Of a stretch of 64,000 nucleotides of DNA, positions 11,755 through 21,835 are shown one piece after another. The notes below the pieces were generated by a model. The model saw nothing but the letters and a program-made list of their open reading frames with translations. It was not told where the DNA came from and made no database searches. The stretch is from Skeletonema tropicum. Lineage: Eukaryota; Bacillariophyta; Thalassiosirophyceae; Thalassiosirales; Thalassiosiraceae. Location of the stretch: contig CM074134.1 of assembly GCA_037178625.1 (NCBI GenBank), forward strand, positions 1,922,001-1,986,000, read 5' to 3'. The position numbers were made by a program, and so were the translations under genes. Positions within the stretch are counted from its first letter, which is position 1, and each line of letters begins with the position of its first letter.

Positions 11755-14234
11755 CTAGGCGAGATAGTTGTATTGTTGACTGTTCTCGGCGCTACGCTCA
11801 AGGTATTCTCTATCAATGAGAGCTTCGATGCGCTTTTTGATGACTCTCGGCTGTGGCTTGAAGAAGGCAAGCTGGGACAGCACCTCAGCAACGAGTTGTT
11901 GATGAGAGAGCGTCTTCCTCGCCTTCATGATACGGACAATGGCAGCCTCAATTGCAACCGAACGATCTTCTTCGACACGGTTTTTGTTGTGTGAAGAGTC
12001 CACGTTAGCAACTGGGATACGAATTTTCCTCATGTTGCTACTAAATTTGGGGTTGCCGCAGAACTTGTCAGTCGAGTTGATTTTGTTGCTTGCTGGAGTT
12101 TTGCTGATGATTTTGTGCTTTCCGCAAGACAGGGAATGCAGCAGCGGCTTTAGAGTGATATCTTCCAAATTGAGCAGCTCCTTCAACTCGTTGAATCCGT
12201 AGGTCTTTCCATCATTGAATGAGTTCAAAACAATTGCCTGCAGAGTAGTCACCTGAAGATCGTATGATTTCTTTCCAAAGGTGGCACGCACGGTGGCATT
12301 ACCCAACGAATGTACCCATGTAAGCCTACGCTTCTGATGCTTCGCATCATGCCATTCTTTGAAGACCTTCATGCACTTTTGCATTTGGGGCGGGAGAGCA
12401 ACTTCGGGTGCCTTGTATGAAGGCCAGTGACCAATAGTAAGGACTTGAACACCAAAAGATAATTTGGTATCCGTCTGCTGCTCCATCCTCGCATCAAACT
12501 CACTCTTCTGCTCACTACCAACTGCCAAATCATTGAGCATACCCTCCATCTTAGATGTGAATTGCGTCCCGCACTGCACCTTCAACTTGGCAATCATTGC
12601 CTTCTCTGCGTCATCACTAGCAGAGCGCTGGTTCAATAGACGCTTTGCGAGCTGGTTCCTGTAAATCTCTGCAAACATATCCTTATCCGTAAGGAATGAA
12701 AATAATTGCACAATGCGGTCAAGACTTTGCTCCACTTCCGTCTCGCTGAGTTTCTCCCCACCACTCTTTAGGATTCTATCGCAGAAGGTGGACATCAACT
12801 CGGCATTTGTAAAGGTTCCCACGTCATTGTTCACAATCACCTCAAATGAGTTCTTCAAAGCCTTTTGAAACAAGTGGTGACTAGAAAATGTCTCTCGTAT
12901 CACACCGAGGTACTTCTCGTGCAAATCAATGAGACTCTTCACAAAGTCAGGATCATCATTCTTATCCTTCTGTCCACTGTCCAATCGTGCCTGACGCTTC
13001 TCCGTACAGGCATTGCCCTGAGAAGTGATAAACTTCTCCACAATGTCGGCCATGGGCTGCAGTCCATTCTCAAGACGTGAGAACAACGAGAACATCCTCT
13101 GAAGATCCGCTGTTTTATCATTCGCGAGGAGGACGCCACATCCAGATCCCTCTTTTTCCAGGAGATTCATTTGAACCTTTTGCAGGATTTCATCTTCCAC
13201 AACACTACGAAGTTTCGGCTCTGTGGCCGTGTTCAAATAGGCCCCAACACGTTCCTTCTCCTCAACCAATGCCTTCTCGGCCTTGATGAGATAATCCGGA
13301 GTAGAATCCCGTGCAATCCAATCCTCCCGCTTCCGTCCATAGAACGCCCTGGTCGCTTCCAACAATGGCTGCTCCAAGTCATTGGTGTAGGAGTCCAATG
13401 ATCCCATGCCCATCTGTTCATAGAGCTCGACAATATTCTTGACAAGAGTCTTGTCGATAATTTCCCCCTCCCTCTCTTCGTCAATAAGAGAAATGATGGA
13501 ATTGGTAGTATTATCCTTGACATTCATGTAAATCTCATCCTTGAAATGACGTAGACCCGCCTGTTCTAGGGTGGGTAAACTGTGGTGCTTGACGTAATAC
13601 CTATCGAGATACGTGAAAAACTTCTTCAGCCACTTGTTCATGATTTGATGATTTGACCAGCGATGTTTGAGCTCGTTGAGGAGGATGGTCCCCCCCTGCC
13701 CTGATTTGTCTCTGAGGGCGGGGAGGACGGTGTTGCTGAGGTATTGTTCGATGGTTTCGCCGTGGCGTTGGTAGAGATCGCGGGACCAGTTGTAGGGGGA
13801 ACGTTGGGTGCACATGTCGTAGCATGTTCTGTTGGTTGTTTGTCAGCAAATAATGAGAGGGGGTTAGCAGAGAGCAAAGGAGTGAAGTTACGGTCCACGA
13901 TTCCATTACCAAAAAGGATACACCATGCTGTATAATATACTAACAGCGGCCATCGGCGCAGACTCACGTGTAAATTCGAATATATTCCTTCGGCTCAAAT
14001 GACGTATCAAATCCATTATCCAACGTCCTCTCCAATACATCAATTGCCTGCGGTGTTGTAAAGATTTGGAAGACAAGGTAAGATAAAAAATGCCAAAATA
14101 ATATTCGATATCGGTGCATCTCAAAGTTACGGCTTATTCTCGAGCGGCGGTTGCCAGAAACTTACCCCCGTCTTGATTACATTATTCCAGCCATCCTCTA
14201 GCTGGATTATATTGCCTTGAGCTGAGTTCGACAT
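11755..14234 (-). CDS. CUL1: Cullin-1
   Basis: Three exons, 14234-14166, 14047-13968 and 13828-11755, with introns of 118 and 139 bp, give 740 residues, the normal cullin length. Cullins are scaffolds of RING-type ubiquitin ligases; CUL1 carries Skp1/F-box modules at its N-terminus and Rbx1 at its C-terminus. N-terminal cullin repeats include YIRIYTTCYDMCTQ (made by the splice), LKKFFTYLDRYYV and LVKNIVELYEQMG. The cullin homology region contains MFAEIYRNQLAKRLL. The C-terminal winged helix holds the neddylation site IVRIMKARKTLSH (Lys about residue 684) and the cullin ending SQQYNYLA. The N-terminal sequence and ending fit CUL1 better than CUL3 or CUL4, but paralogue assignment is by eye. 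The next gene upstream on the same strand encodes a ubiquitin/NEDD8-like protein, the class of modifier cullins accept. Confidence 0.95.
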
Positions 14235-14945
14235 GGTTGATATTTGGCTGATAGATCTCTTATTTTTCACCATGCGATTCGGAAAGTAATTTGTGACGGC
14301 GAAGTGACGAAATCGAAAGCGAGCCCGAAGCCCGAAGCAAGGGGCAAGGGGACTCGTCGAGCGATTGTTTAGCGAATAGGGCTGAGAAATATATGAGATA
14401 GAGGAGCGATGGCAATTCACCTCAAATCAATGTGTCACGCTGCTTTCAACTCAGCAACTTTGGAAGGAAGGAGGATCTACGTCTCCTTAGGAGGTCAGTC
14501 TTGTCAGGGAGGAGGGAGGGTGGCTTGTTACCACATGAAGAAATGTAGGAGGTACTAATAGTAGATAGAGGTCAACGACTCAACTACTCTTATGTAGTTA
14601 GACCTCGCCCTAATAGGCTTCTTGCTTCAGATACAATCAATGTGAATCAAAGTCAATCAACTATATCAATAATGCAATGTATTTATTGTAAAGTAATCAT
14701 TCTATACTCTCTTTGTCCTCGTCTATCAATAGATGATCCGCATCGGATCAAATTACTGATTTCGAATCTTATCCGTCCATAGTAGTATATTGGTGCCAAT
14801 AGAAGAATTAGACTCTACCAGAAAAGGCACCAACCAAACTAAATCATAACTAGACACATAAATGTTGTTCTTTTCTTCAAAACCCTCACCCTCCCCTAAA
14901 AAATGACCGAACCAAACGTCCCACAAACAGTCCATAATCTATTAT
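14235..14945. other. Intergenic stretch between cullin-1 and the ubiquitin-like gene
   Basis: 711 bp containing the 5' region of cullin-1 and the 3' region of the ubiquitin-like gene. The middle (about 14600-14740) is AT-rich. No reading frame, RNA gene or repeat can be supported. Confidence 0.5.
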
Positions 14946-15343
14946 TTAACACCCTCCACGAAGCTGAAGCACCATATGTATCGTCGCCCCAGCATTGATA
15001 CTGTAAGACTCCAACGACCGATCATCCGAGAGTTGCTTCCCCGAAAAGATGAGACGGATTTGATCCACTTGAATCCCCTCTTTTTCTTGGAGTGCCTGCT
15101 TTACGGCGAGAACTTGATTTTCTGGTTCAAAGTTGAAGGCTTGTTTACGGCCGGTGAGAGTTTTGATGAAGATCTGTTACGGAGTGATTAGGAGCAGCGG
15201 TGAGTATATTGGGCGAGGTATAGGCATTAGTATTAGGTGAAACATCTTCGGGTAGAGTGAAAGATACGCCGAAACATGGACCATCTTCTGGTGTCGGCAT
15301 TTATTGTCTCCATACACAGCTTTTTGCCAATACTTACCTGCAT
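14946..15343 (-). CDS. Divergent ubiquitin/NEDD8-like protein ending in LRGGC
   Basis: The first coding exon is six bases (ATG CAG, 15343-15338) followed by a perfect GTAAGT donor; a 164-bp intron ends in CAG, and exon 2 (15173-14946) completes 77 residues that align with ubiquitin without gaps. It begins [10 protein letters not shown] and ends MVLQLRGGC, so one residue must be removed to expose Gly-Gly, as in NEDD8/RUB1 precursors. The hydrophobic patch Leu8, Ile44, His68, Val70 is intact. Lys6, 27, 33 and 48 are kept, Lys11 is Arg, Lys29 and Lys63 are Ala. Residue 72, which separates ubiquitin (Arg) from NEDD8 (Ala), is Gln. RLIFSGKQ and the Gly-Ala-Thr-Ile-His stretch lean towards NEDD8, but many positions conserved in real NEDD8 and ubiquitin differ. 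It lies upstream of cullin-1 on the same strand. It could be the local NEDD8, a separate modifier or a decaying ubiquitin copy; intact frame and splice sites argue against decay. Confidence 0.88.
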
Positions 15344-15606
15344 GATTGCTTGAATATGAATTTATTTGTGCCGACTCTAGGATAGAGGAGATAGTGGTAA
15401 GAGGATCGATCTGCTGGGTAGGGGCAGTGCGGGGTTGGTTTTTGCCATCGTCAATGACAAAAACGGAAAGTTGCCGAGTGCACAGTTCCCGCCAAAAAAT
15501 GAGGTGAACCATTATTATGCGAGCATTACAATACCGTGGTTAGCGGCTTCATTGCTTGCTAGCGAAAGGAGGTCGGTAGATTGACATCTAGCAATAGTTC
15601 TCCACC

Positions 15607-17328
15607 ATGGACACCGCCGCTGACAGTGCTGCTGCTGTCAATGATCCTCAGCCGCTCGTGCAGATGGAGGATCAGCAACAACAACCAAATGAGAATGACA
15701 TTGGCGGAGGTATGAAATCTTGTCTACCTGCAGCTCTCTACACACAAAATCAACGTGTCTACGCCAAGGATGAAACAACTGGTCTCCTCTACCCTGCCAT
15801 GATACGTAAGGCCATGTGGGGTCCAAAATCTGGATCATCGTTGCCGGTACCTGCCTTGATAGAGCTGGCAAACAATACTGAAAACAATGATGCTAGGTCT
15901 ACTGATAATGACACGAGTAATGATCAAACAAATGGAGACGAGGCAGAGGAGGAAGATGATGAAGATGAAGATGAGCACCGAACCAACCCAAAGCTCAATT
16001 GCCACCATTACTACGTGCACTACATGGGATGGAACGTGAAGTGGGATCGATGGGTGGAAGAATGCTACCTCTACGATCATTCTGAATCCACTAAGCTTTT
16101 GGCTGATAAGATTCAAAAGCAGTACGATAAGGTGAAACCCAAGAAGAAGGGACAGAAGATGAGTGTTTCACAAATCAGTCGATGGATGAAGAAGATGGTA
16201 GAGGTTGAATTAGAACATAGGAGGTTGGAGAGGGAGAATGTTTCGAGTTCTGGTGATACCTCAACTAGTGATACTGGCAAAGAAGTAGAAGACGCAAGGA
16301 AAACTGACAGTGAAGAAGCTGCAGCAACAACCAATGAAACTAACCACAAGGATGAGTCAAATTCAGATAAGCCTGCTGCCACAGATAAAGAAGAAAAGTC
16401 CAAAGATGTCGCAAAGCCAATCGTCAAGGAAGAAACACTTCAAAAACAAGCACAACTACGTGCGCGTGGTCTACAATTGAAACGAAAACGAATTCACGCA
16501 GATCGTCTTCATATTCCATTCACACTCAAGAAGATTTTGGTGGAGGAGTGGGAGGTGATTTCACAGTGTGGTATGCTGTATGATTTGCCTTTGAAGGTTA
16601 GCGTTCGAGATGCGTTGAACAGTTATCTGGAGAGCAAGCTCATTCCAATGAGAGAAAAGAAGGAGACGGACAACTGCAACACTTCTTCTTCGTCGGGGAT
16701 AGGAGAAGATGAGAAGATGGAGATAGATAATGACATTAATACGGAGCAGCGTTCAATAGTTGACCGCGAAAAGGAATGGGTCAATATGGTGGAAGGAATA
16801 GCGCTATTGTTCGACCAGGCATTGCCGATTCATTTGCTATTTGAACAAGAGAGAGCTCAGTATGGATCTTTGCGCAGACAGATCCTTGCTCAGAGGCGAA
16901 TAGCTGCATACAATGATCAGCTGGAAGCGATGAAGATGGACGGAGTGAGTGGAGGTGAGAGAAACGTAGGTGCAAGCAATGTGGATGAACAGCCCTCAGC
17001 AGAAAGCATCGACATCAAAACTGTTGCAAATACATCTAGCGAAGAAAGCAAACCTCTCCCAGATCGCATGTCCGAAATTTATGGATGTGAGCACCTCCTC
17101 CGACTTTTCATCCGTTTGCCCGCTGTGGTTGCTGCAACTCCATCAATTTCCGAACCCGATGCACGTCGCATCTTTTCCAAGCTTGGTGACCTCGTCAGGT
17201 ATATTCAGAAGCATCAGTCGGAGCTATTCAAGTCGGCATTTCGAAAACCGTTGCAGAACGAAGTCCGGAAGGTCGTGAAAGAGAAAATTGAGGTTGCGAA
17301 AGAAAAAGATACTGCTGCAGATGCATGA
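15607..17328 (+). CDS. MRG-domain chromatin protein (MRG15/Eaf3-like)
   Basis: A single exon of 573 codons with an ATG in good context (CCACCATGG). MRG15/Eaf3 proteins read methylated histone H3 Lys36 and sit in NuA4/TIP60 acetyltransferase and Rpd3S-type deacetylase complexes. Residues about 40-165 form the chromo-barrel, with YYVHYMGWNVKWDRWVEE carrying the aromatic cage residues; an acidic insert (EEEDDEDEDE) splits its early strands. A charged linker (about 200-285) follows. The MRG domain runs from DRLHIPFTLKKILVEEWEVI (near 298) through FDQALPIHLLFEQERAQY to YGCEHLLRLFIRLP and ends near the C-terminus, with an extra Gly/Ser-rich insert around residues 440-490. The protein is longer than human MRG15 because of these inserts. 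It diverges from the ubiquitin-like gene by 263 bp. Confidence 0.93.
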   Translation: MDTAADSAAAVNDPQPLVQMEDQQQQPNENDIGGGMKSCLPAALYTQNQRVYAKDETTGLLYPAMIRKAMWGPKSGSSLPVPALIELANNTENNDARSTDNDTSNDQTNGDEAEEEDDEDEDEHRTNPKLNCHHYYVHYMGWNVKWDRWVEECYLYDHSESTKLLADKIQKQYDKVKPKKKGQKMSVSQISRWMKKMVEVELEHRRLERENVSSSGDTSTSDTGKEVEDARKTDSEEAAATTNETNHKDESNSDKPAATDKEEKSKDVAKPIVKEETLQKQAQLRARGLQLKRKRIHADRLHIPFTLKKILVEEWEVISQCGMLYDLPLKVSVRDALNSYLESKLIPMREKKETDNCNTSSSSGIGEDEKMEIDNDINTEQRSIVDREKEWVNMVEGIALLFDQALPIHLLFEQERAQYGSLRRQILAQRRIAAYNDQLEAMKMDGVSGGERNVGASNVDEQPSAESIDIKTVANTSSEESKPLPDRMSEIYGCEHLLRLFIRLPAVVAATPSISEPDARRIFSKLGDLVRYIQKHQSELFKSAFRKPLQNEVRKVVKEKIEVAKEKDTAADA

Positions 17329-17462
17329 TTTATTTTCATTTTGATATCTAATAATTTGTTTGCTACAAAATATTGAAAGATAATTACCGGGAGATAAGGT
17401 ACATAAAAAGATCAACACCTCCTTCCAAGTCTACTCCCAGAAACACTAATCTAATTGTAGAG

Positions 17463-18047
17463 TTACACTTGAAAACTGGATCCGCAACCGCAACTATCTT
17501 CTGCATTTGGGTTGAAGAATTTGAACCCACCCCCAATCAACTCATCTGAAAAGTCCAATTCCAGCCCATACAAATACAATAAGCTCTTCGCATCGACTAC
17601 GCATTGAATGCCTTCTTTTTCATATGTATCAATTTCATCCTCCTCTTCTATTTCATCTTCGGTCGAAAAGTCCATTACATACGACAGACCGGAGCATCCC
17701 CCATTCCGAACTCCCATACGTAAAATTAGGGGGGAGCTAGGATCAACAGTCGACTTGGGATCCGCATCTCGTTTTGATTTTAGTTCAACTAAACGTGCCA
17801 TTGCCTTCGGCTTAATTTGTATAATGGCATCATCGTCTCCTTCGAAGGATTCTTCGTCAACAGCTGCTGGTGCATCGACATCAGTTGGTGATGAATATGT
17901 TTGAGTATAACTAATGGGAGCATGGGCATTCGATCGGCGATTAATACCAGTACTGGTCGAAAATCCGAGTACCTGGTGATTCGGTAAAAAGTTCACCACA
18001 ACGGCGATTGCCACGGGCAAAATATAACAACGAATTCGTGGAGACAT
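17463..18047 (-). CDS. SUFA: SufA/IscA-type iron-sulfur assembly protein, plastid-targeted
   Basis: A single exon of 194 codons. A-type carriers deliver Fe-S clusters to target apoproteins. The N-terminus is a signal peptide (RCYILPVAIAVVVNFLPN) ending at VLG, followed by Phe-Ser-Thr-Ser, the Phe-at-+1 cleavage site diagnostic of diatom plastid import. After an acidic spacer, the carrier domain begins near residue 72 (AIIQIKPKAMARLVELK) and holds the three ligand cysteines: Cys in RNGGCSGLSY and two in DSCGCGSSF at the C-terminus. The ending CGCGSSF with a short tail is typical of the family. The plastid SUF pathway is the expected setting. It is convergent with the MRG gene. Confidence 0.95.
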   Translation of the reverse strand: MSPRIRCYILPVAIAVVVNFLPNHQVLGFSTSTGINRRSNAHAPISYTQTYSSPTDVDAPAAVDEESFEGDDDAIIQIKPKAMARLVELKSKRDADPKSTVDPSSPLILRMGVRNGGCSGLSYVMDFSTEDEIEEEDEIDTYEKEGIQCVVDAKSLLYLYGLELDFSDELIGGGFKFFNPNAEDSCGCGSSFQV

Positions 18048-18470
18048 CTGTATGGTAATAAGAAGTAGAAAAATCCGTAGGCCGTAGGAGAGATGTTGGT
18101 GTTACTTTGAGAGGTACCATATATAGGCGTGTGCTGCCGCTTGCTGCTCAGCTTGGTGCTTGGTCTCGTGCTGTTCTGTTTTCTCCGCGTGGCTCGGCGC
18201 TGCGCTGCGCCGGCTCCAGAGGATGTGATTCATCGCTAAAATTCGCTACAGAGAAATCAATAGAAATCCAAAATGCAGGAGCATGGACGGTCGGTGGACG
18301 GTGGAGGTTCAGCAATGCCATGATTGAAAAGATACTGTGCTGCATGCTGACAGATGCCTAGAGAAGTTAGAAGTACATAGTCGAGACCATCCATAAGCAC
18401 ACTTTACAGCCCTTTCACCACTGGCTGTTTGTATTCCTGTCAAACAGTTATAGCTTGTTGTTCACACATC
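18048..18470. promoter_or_regulatory. Divergent intergenic region, SufA and thymidine phosphorylase
   Basis: 423 bp between two divergent starts. It is GC-richer around 18120-18230. Nothing beyond presumed promoters can be supported. Confidence 0.45.
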
Positions 18471-20037
18471 ATGTCTGACAACCAAAATTTCCGAAAGAGC
18501 CAACGCAAATCTCAGTGGAGTGCAGCCAAAAATGATCACCTCACTCCACAATTCATACTCGCAAAGAAACGATACAATCAAGAACCTCATACACCAGCTG
18601 AAATCGCGTGGTTTGTAGAACAATTTACTCAAGGACATGTCAAGGATTACCAAATGACGGCTTGGCTCATGGCAATCTGTCTCAATGGTATGAACGGTGT
18701 CGAGACTGCTGCACTCTGTGATGCCATGGTGGATTCTGGTGAAGTGATGGATTGGTCAAGCTGCACCTCCATTTGCAAAAATGTAAATAACTTGCACAAG
18801 GTAGACAAGCACAGCACAGGTGGAGTCGGAGACAAAGTTAGTTTGATACTTGCACCTCTCGTAGCATCGTTCGATCTTGTAGTGCCCATGATGGCTGGCC
18901 GTGGGCTTGGCCATACTGGTGGTACCATAGATAAACTTGAATCAATTCCTGGATATCGCACTCAATACTCGTCGGAAGAATTTGCAAAGTTGCTGCTGAG
19001 CAGTACTGACGGCTCAGATGACAGGAGATTAAATGCAGCAATTGTATCTCCAAGTAAAGCCATGGTTCCAGCTGACAAGAGAATGTATGCATTACGAGAT
19101 GTTACTTCCACTGTCTCGTGCTTGCCTTTGCAAATATCGAGCATTATGTCCAAAAAGATTGCCGAGCGTCCCGACTCTCTTGTTTTGGATGTCAAATTTG
19201 GCCTTGGCAGGTAAGATCTGTCAGAACTTTTCTTTCTCCCTCATTATTTATGAACAACAATCTCACATCCTCTACTATGACAACGCAAGTTTCAACAAAA
19301 ATGTAGAGGAAAGTTTACAGCTGGCTTCTGGAATGATAGATACTGGAGAACTATGTGGAATAAATACCACTGCGTTAGTAACTAGAATGGACTCTCCTTT
19401 GGGCTACGCGGTAGGCAATTGGCTTGAGGTAAAAGAGTGCATTGAAATCATGTCTTCCAAAGAGGCTGCATCATCGGAATTGTCTGCAGATCTAGTCAAT
19501 GTCACTTTAGCATTGGCAGGACAGATGCTGGTTCAAGGAGGAAAGGCAGGTAACTTGAGAGACGGAGTTGCGAAAGCAAAAGAAAATCTACTCAATGGTA
19601 AAGCTTGGAACAAGTTTAGAGAGATGGTATTTGCACAGGGTGGCGATGTTGATACAATAGACTTTCCTGAGCAATATTCCAAAGCGAAGTTTTCTGCTGA
19701 GGTGAAATCATCTCAGACTGGATACATGACATCTATCAATGCTCTCGAAGTCGGCTTAGTTGGAGTCAGTATTGGAGCTGGCCGTAAAACTGTGGAAGAA
19801 TCCATCGACAAAAGGGCTGGTATCGTGTTTCACAAACGGCCGGGAATGAGTGTTGTAGAGGGAGATATATTGGCAACAGTCTATACGGAACGTGGTGATC
19901 AATTAGCAACTGCGGTGCAGCGCATTTTAGATTCATGTACAGTCTCGGATGATCAAATTGAGTTGCCACCTCTGATTACGAATTTTGTTACAAGTGAAGG
20001 AGTTGAAGACTTTGACCAATCTATCTTTGATGAATAG
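18471..20037 (+). CDS. Thymidine/pyrimidine-nucleoside phosphorylase
   Basis: Exons 18471-19210 and 19290-20037 (79-bp GT-AG intron, phase 2) give 495 residues. The enzyme splits thymidine (or uridine) with phosphate into base and (deoxy)ribose-1-phosphate in nucleoside salvage. The family block KVDKHSTGGVGDKVSL is the phosphate-binding signature; MMAGRGLGHTGGTIDKLESI and the region around SIMSKKIAERPDSLVLDVKF follow as expected. The splice creates DVKFGLGSFNKNVEES, the correct continuation. The C-terminal domain includes GYMTSINALEVGLVGVSIGA. The ATG at 18471 is taken because the frame upstream has no other ATG. Length fits eukaryotic TYMP better than the 440-residue bacterial enzyme. No obvious targeting peptide. 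Confidence 0.95.
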
Positions 20038-20295
20038 ATTGATAGACGAAGAAATGCTTGGTTTGTGCATGACATATTTGAAACAATTTGATGGGAGACG
20101 CTATCGTCAGTGATACATTTGGCAATACGGCAGCAGTTATCGCCGAAGATGGAAACGACAGTGCATCAACCTCCGCATCTGAACCAGAACTTGTTGACAC
20201 GAGTTCTTTGACGCGTCGATTGGCCCGCGGCGAGAACACTCAATGGATATTGTAACAAAAGTTTGTGCTAGTATTCAAGCTACAATATTGAATCA
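20038..20295. other. Gap between convergent genes, holding a VASt-gene fragment
   Basis: 258 bp between the stops of thymidine phosphorylase and the next gene. More than half is the 155-bp copy of the VASt gene start described separately. Confidence 0.7.
20090..20244 (+). repeat. 155-bp copy of the 5' coding end of the VASt gene
   Basis: Colinear with 33564-33718 (and with 37452-37606) with no gaps and about four mismatches. It begins at the start codon region of the VASt gene and ends after about 51 codons, where unrelated sequence follows and a stop soon appears. It has the same orientation as the other two copies. It is probably non-functional. Confidence 0.93.
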
Positions 20296-21489
20296 TTATT
20301 GAATGCGGTCGGCAAAATCAGCATCACTTCCCATACCAGCCTCACGATAGATATTTGCAATTTCACTTCTCACTTCACCGTACTTTTGACCTGTCAAACA
20401 TGCAATGTCCAACAAGTAATTGGCATCTTCCATCGCTGTTTGTTTCACTGATTTGTCCCCACTGTTTTCGTCCTGCTCATGCTCACGAATCTTTTCATAC
20501 ATATCACGCATCTTCTGCAATGCCGTTTCAGTATCATCCGCGGCATCGGCAAACCCAGCCATTTTGGAAACAGTCGCAAAATCACTCAGAGTCAGTCCCA
20601 TTGATGGAAGAGGCATACGAACGCACATTCTTGCCGCATCTCTGCATTCTTCTCCACGATTAGGCAGGGAGCTCAGCAGCTTGGCATAGAATGCAAATGT
20701 GCTGCCAAATCCACCGAACTTTCCATTCGATGCTTCTGCTGCAATGAGAGACGACTCTTCATCTCCACGAGACAAGTGCTGATTGGCCATTGTTTCGTAC
20801 AAGTCAGGAAAGGGCCCAACACGCAATAAAACGTACTTTTCTAATCCGTAACCCAGCTTTTCTACTGAACCCGCTTCATATGGCACATCCATTGCCCTAT
20901 CTGATAAAGAACCCGATCCAAGTCCGTCATTATACAATCCAAGAATACGTTGTGCGTCGTCTCCTTCCAAGTTAGCATCCGCATCGGCACAGATTCTACG
21001 CATTAGATGTTCACTGTTCAGAGAAAGAAGACGCATCCCCGGCAAACCGACCGCACTCTCTACAATTGGCCACGGTGACGCTAATGAGGGACTGTCGTAG
21101 CCGGCGTCATCAGCGTAGGCTCGTCTCAGTGCACAAATTACGTTCCCCGTGCTCTGACTCCTGGCCAAAGGCAAGAGATGTGGGTGAAGGTCTTTAAATT
21201 CACTAGATGAAGAAGATGATAATGCAATGGGCACAAGATCGCCACCACCCTGAGTACATCCGCGGCTACCTGGTGCACCCCTCTCTGACAAGAGTGTTTG
21301 CAATGTATCGAGACGAGATACGCTAACTCCAATTAGCTCGGTTTCATCGGACGATTTGCCAAATAATCGAGAAGACTGGAGTGAAATTGACGACGCGGCG
21401 ATGGAGGTAGATGGGTGGATACTACGTGATACGAAGCAAGATGAGAATCTTGGTAGAGATAGGGTTATTATCATGGTGGAAAGTTTCAT
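20296..21489 (-). CDS. Conserved-looking protein with organelle-type N-terminus, unknown
   Basis: A single exon of 397 codons. The N-terminus (MKLSTMIITLSLPRFSSCFV) is hydrophobic and then Ser/Arg-rich up to about residue 45 (SSRLFGKSS), suggesting plastid or mitochondrial import. The body is soluble and mostly helical: an early Ser-rich segment, IVESAVGLPGMRLLSLNSEH near the centre, then KLGYGLEKYVLLRVGPFPDL and a helical tail (ALQKMRDMYEKIREHEQDEN, later GEVRSEIANIYREAGMGSDA). I do not recognise a named domain; even amino-acid use and lack of low complexity argue for a real conserved protein. It converges with the thymidine phosphorylase gene. Confidence 0.75.
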   Translation of the reverse strand: MKLSTMIITLSLPRFSSCFVSRSIHPSTSIAASSISLQSSRLFGKSSDETELIGVSVSRLDTLQTLLSERGAPGSRGCTQGGGDLVPIALSSSSSSEFKDLHPHLLPLARSQSTGNVICALRRAYADDAGYDSPSLASPWPIVESAVGLPGMRLLSLNSEHLMRRICADADANLEGDDAQRILGLYNDGLGSGSLSDRAMDVPYEAGSVEKLGYGLEKYVLLRVGPFPDLYETMANQHLSRGDEESSLIAAEASNGKFGGFGSTFAFYAKLLSSLPNRGEECRDAARMCVRMPLPSMGLTLSDFATVSKMAGFADAADDTETALQKMRDMYEKIREHEQDENSGDKSVKQTAMEDANYLLDIACLTGQKYGEVRSEIANIYREAGMGSDADFADRIQ

Positions 21490-21835
21490 TTTTCAGCCTA
21501 CTGCCAGGTGGCTTTCGTCATGGAAGATACTAAATTTTTGTGACGGACGGTGGAGAGTGGATGGATGGAGGGGTGAGGGGTGAAGAGTTTCTAGTGGACA
21601 ACCCAAGTTGGTCTCCGAGGTATATTGTACCCCTCTTCATGGTACCCCCCTAAGTTAGCAAGGGATCCAAGGTGATAGATAGATCCAACAACAAATCTCA
21701 AAGTTACGAGATGGTAAAATAATCGGGTGATAGTAAACGTAAGCAAAACAATACTTTATCGCGGCGCTCAAACCATCTTGCTATTGGACGTACCGACCAC
21801 GAATATTCGTGTGGGCAAGTGGCTTTAAATTAACC
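21490..21835. other. Intergenic stretch with a dispersed-repeat fragment
   Basis: 346 bp: the 5' region of the preceding minus-strand gene, then a repeat fragment (21591-21655) shared with 24.66 kb, then AT-rich DNA. No ORF supported. Confidence 0.5.
21591..21655 (+). repeat. Dispersed repeat, copy A
   Basis: Begins CTAGTGGACAACCCAAGTTG and continues through ...TATTGTA...CCCCTCTTCAT...TACCCC..TAAGTT, a pattern shared with copy B at 24656-24725 with small indels. It is probably the edge of a transposable element. No terminal repeats or coding sequence are found around it. Confidence 0.8.
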
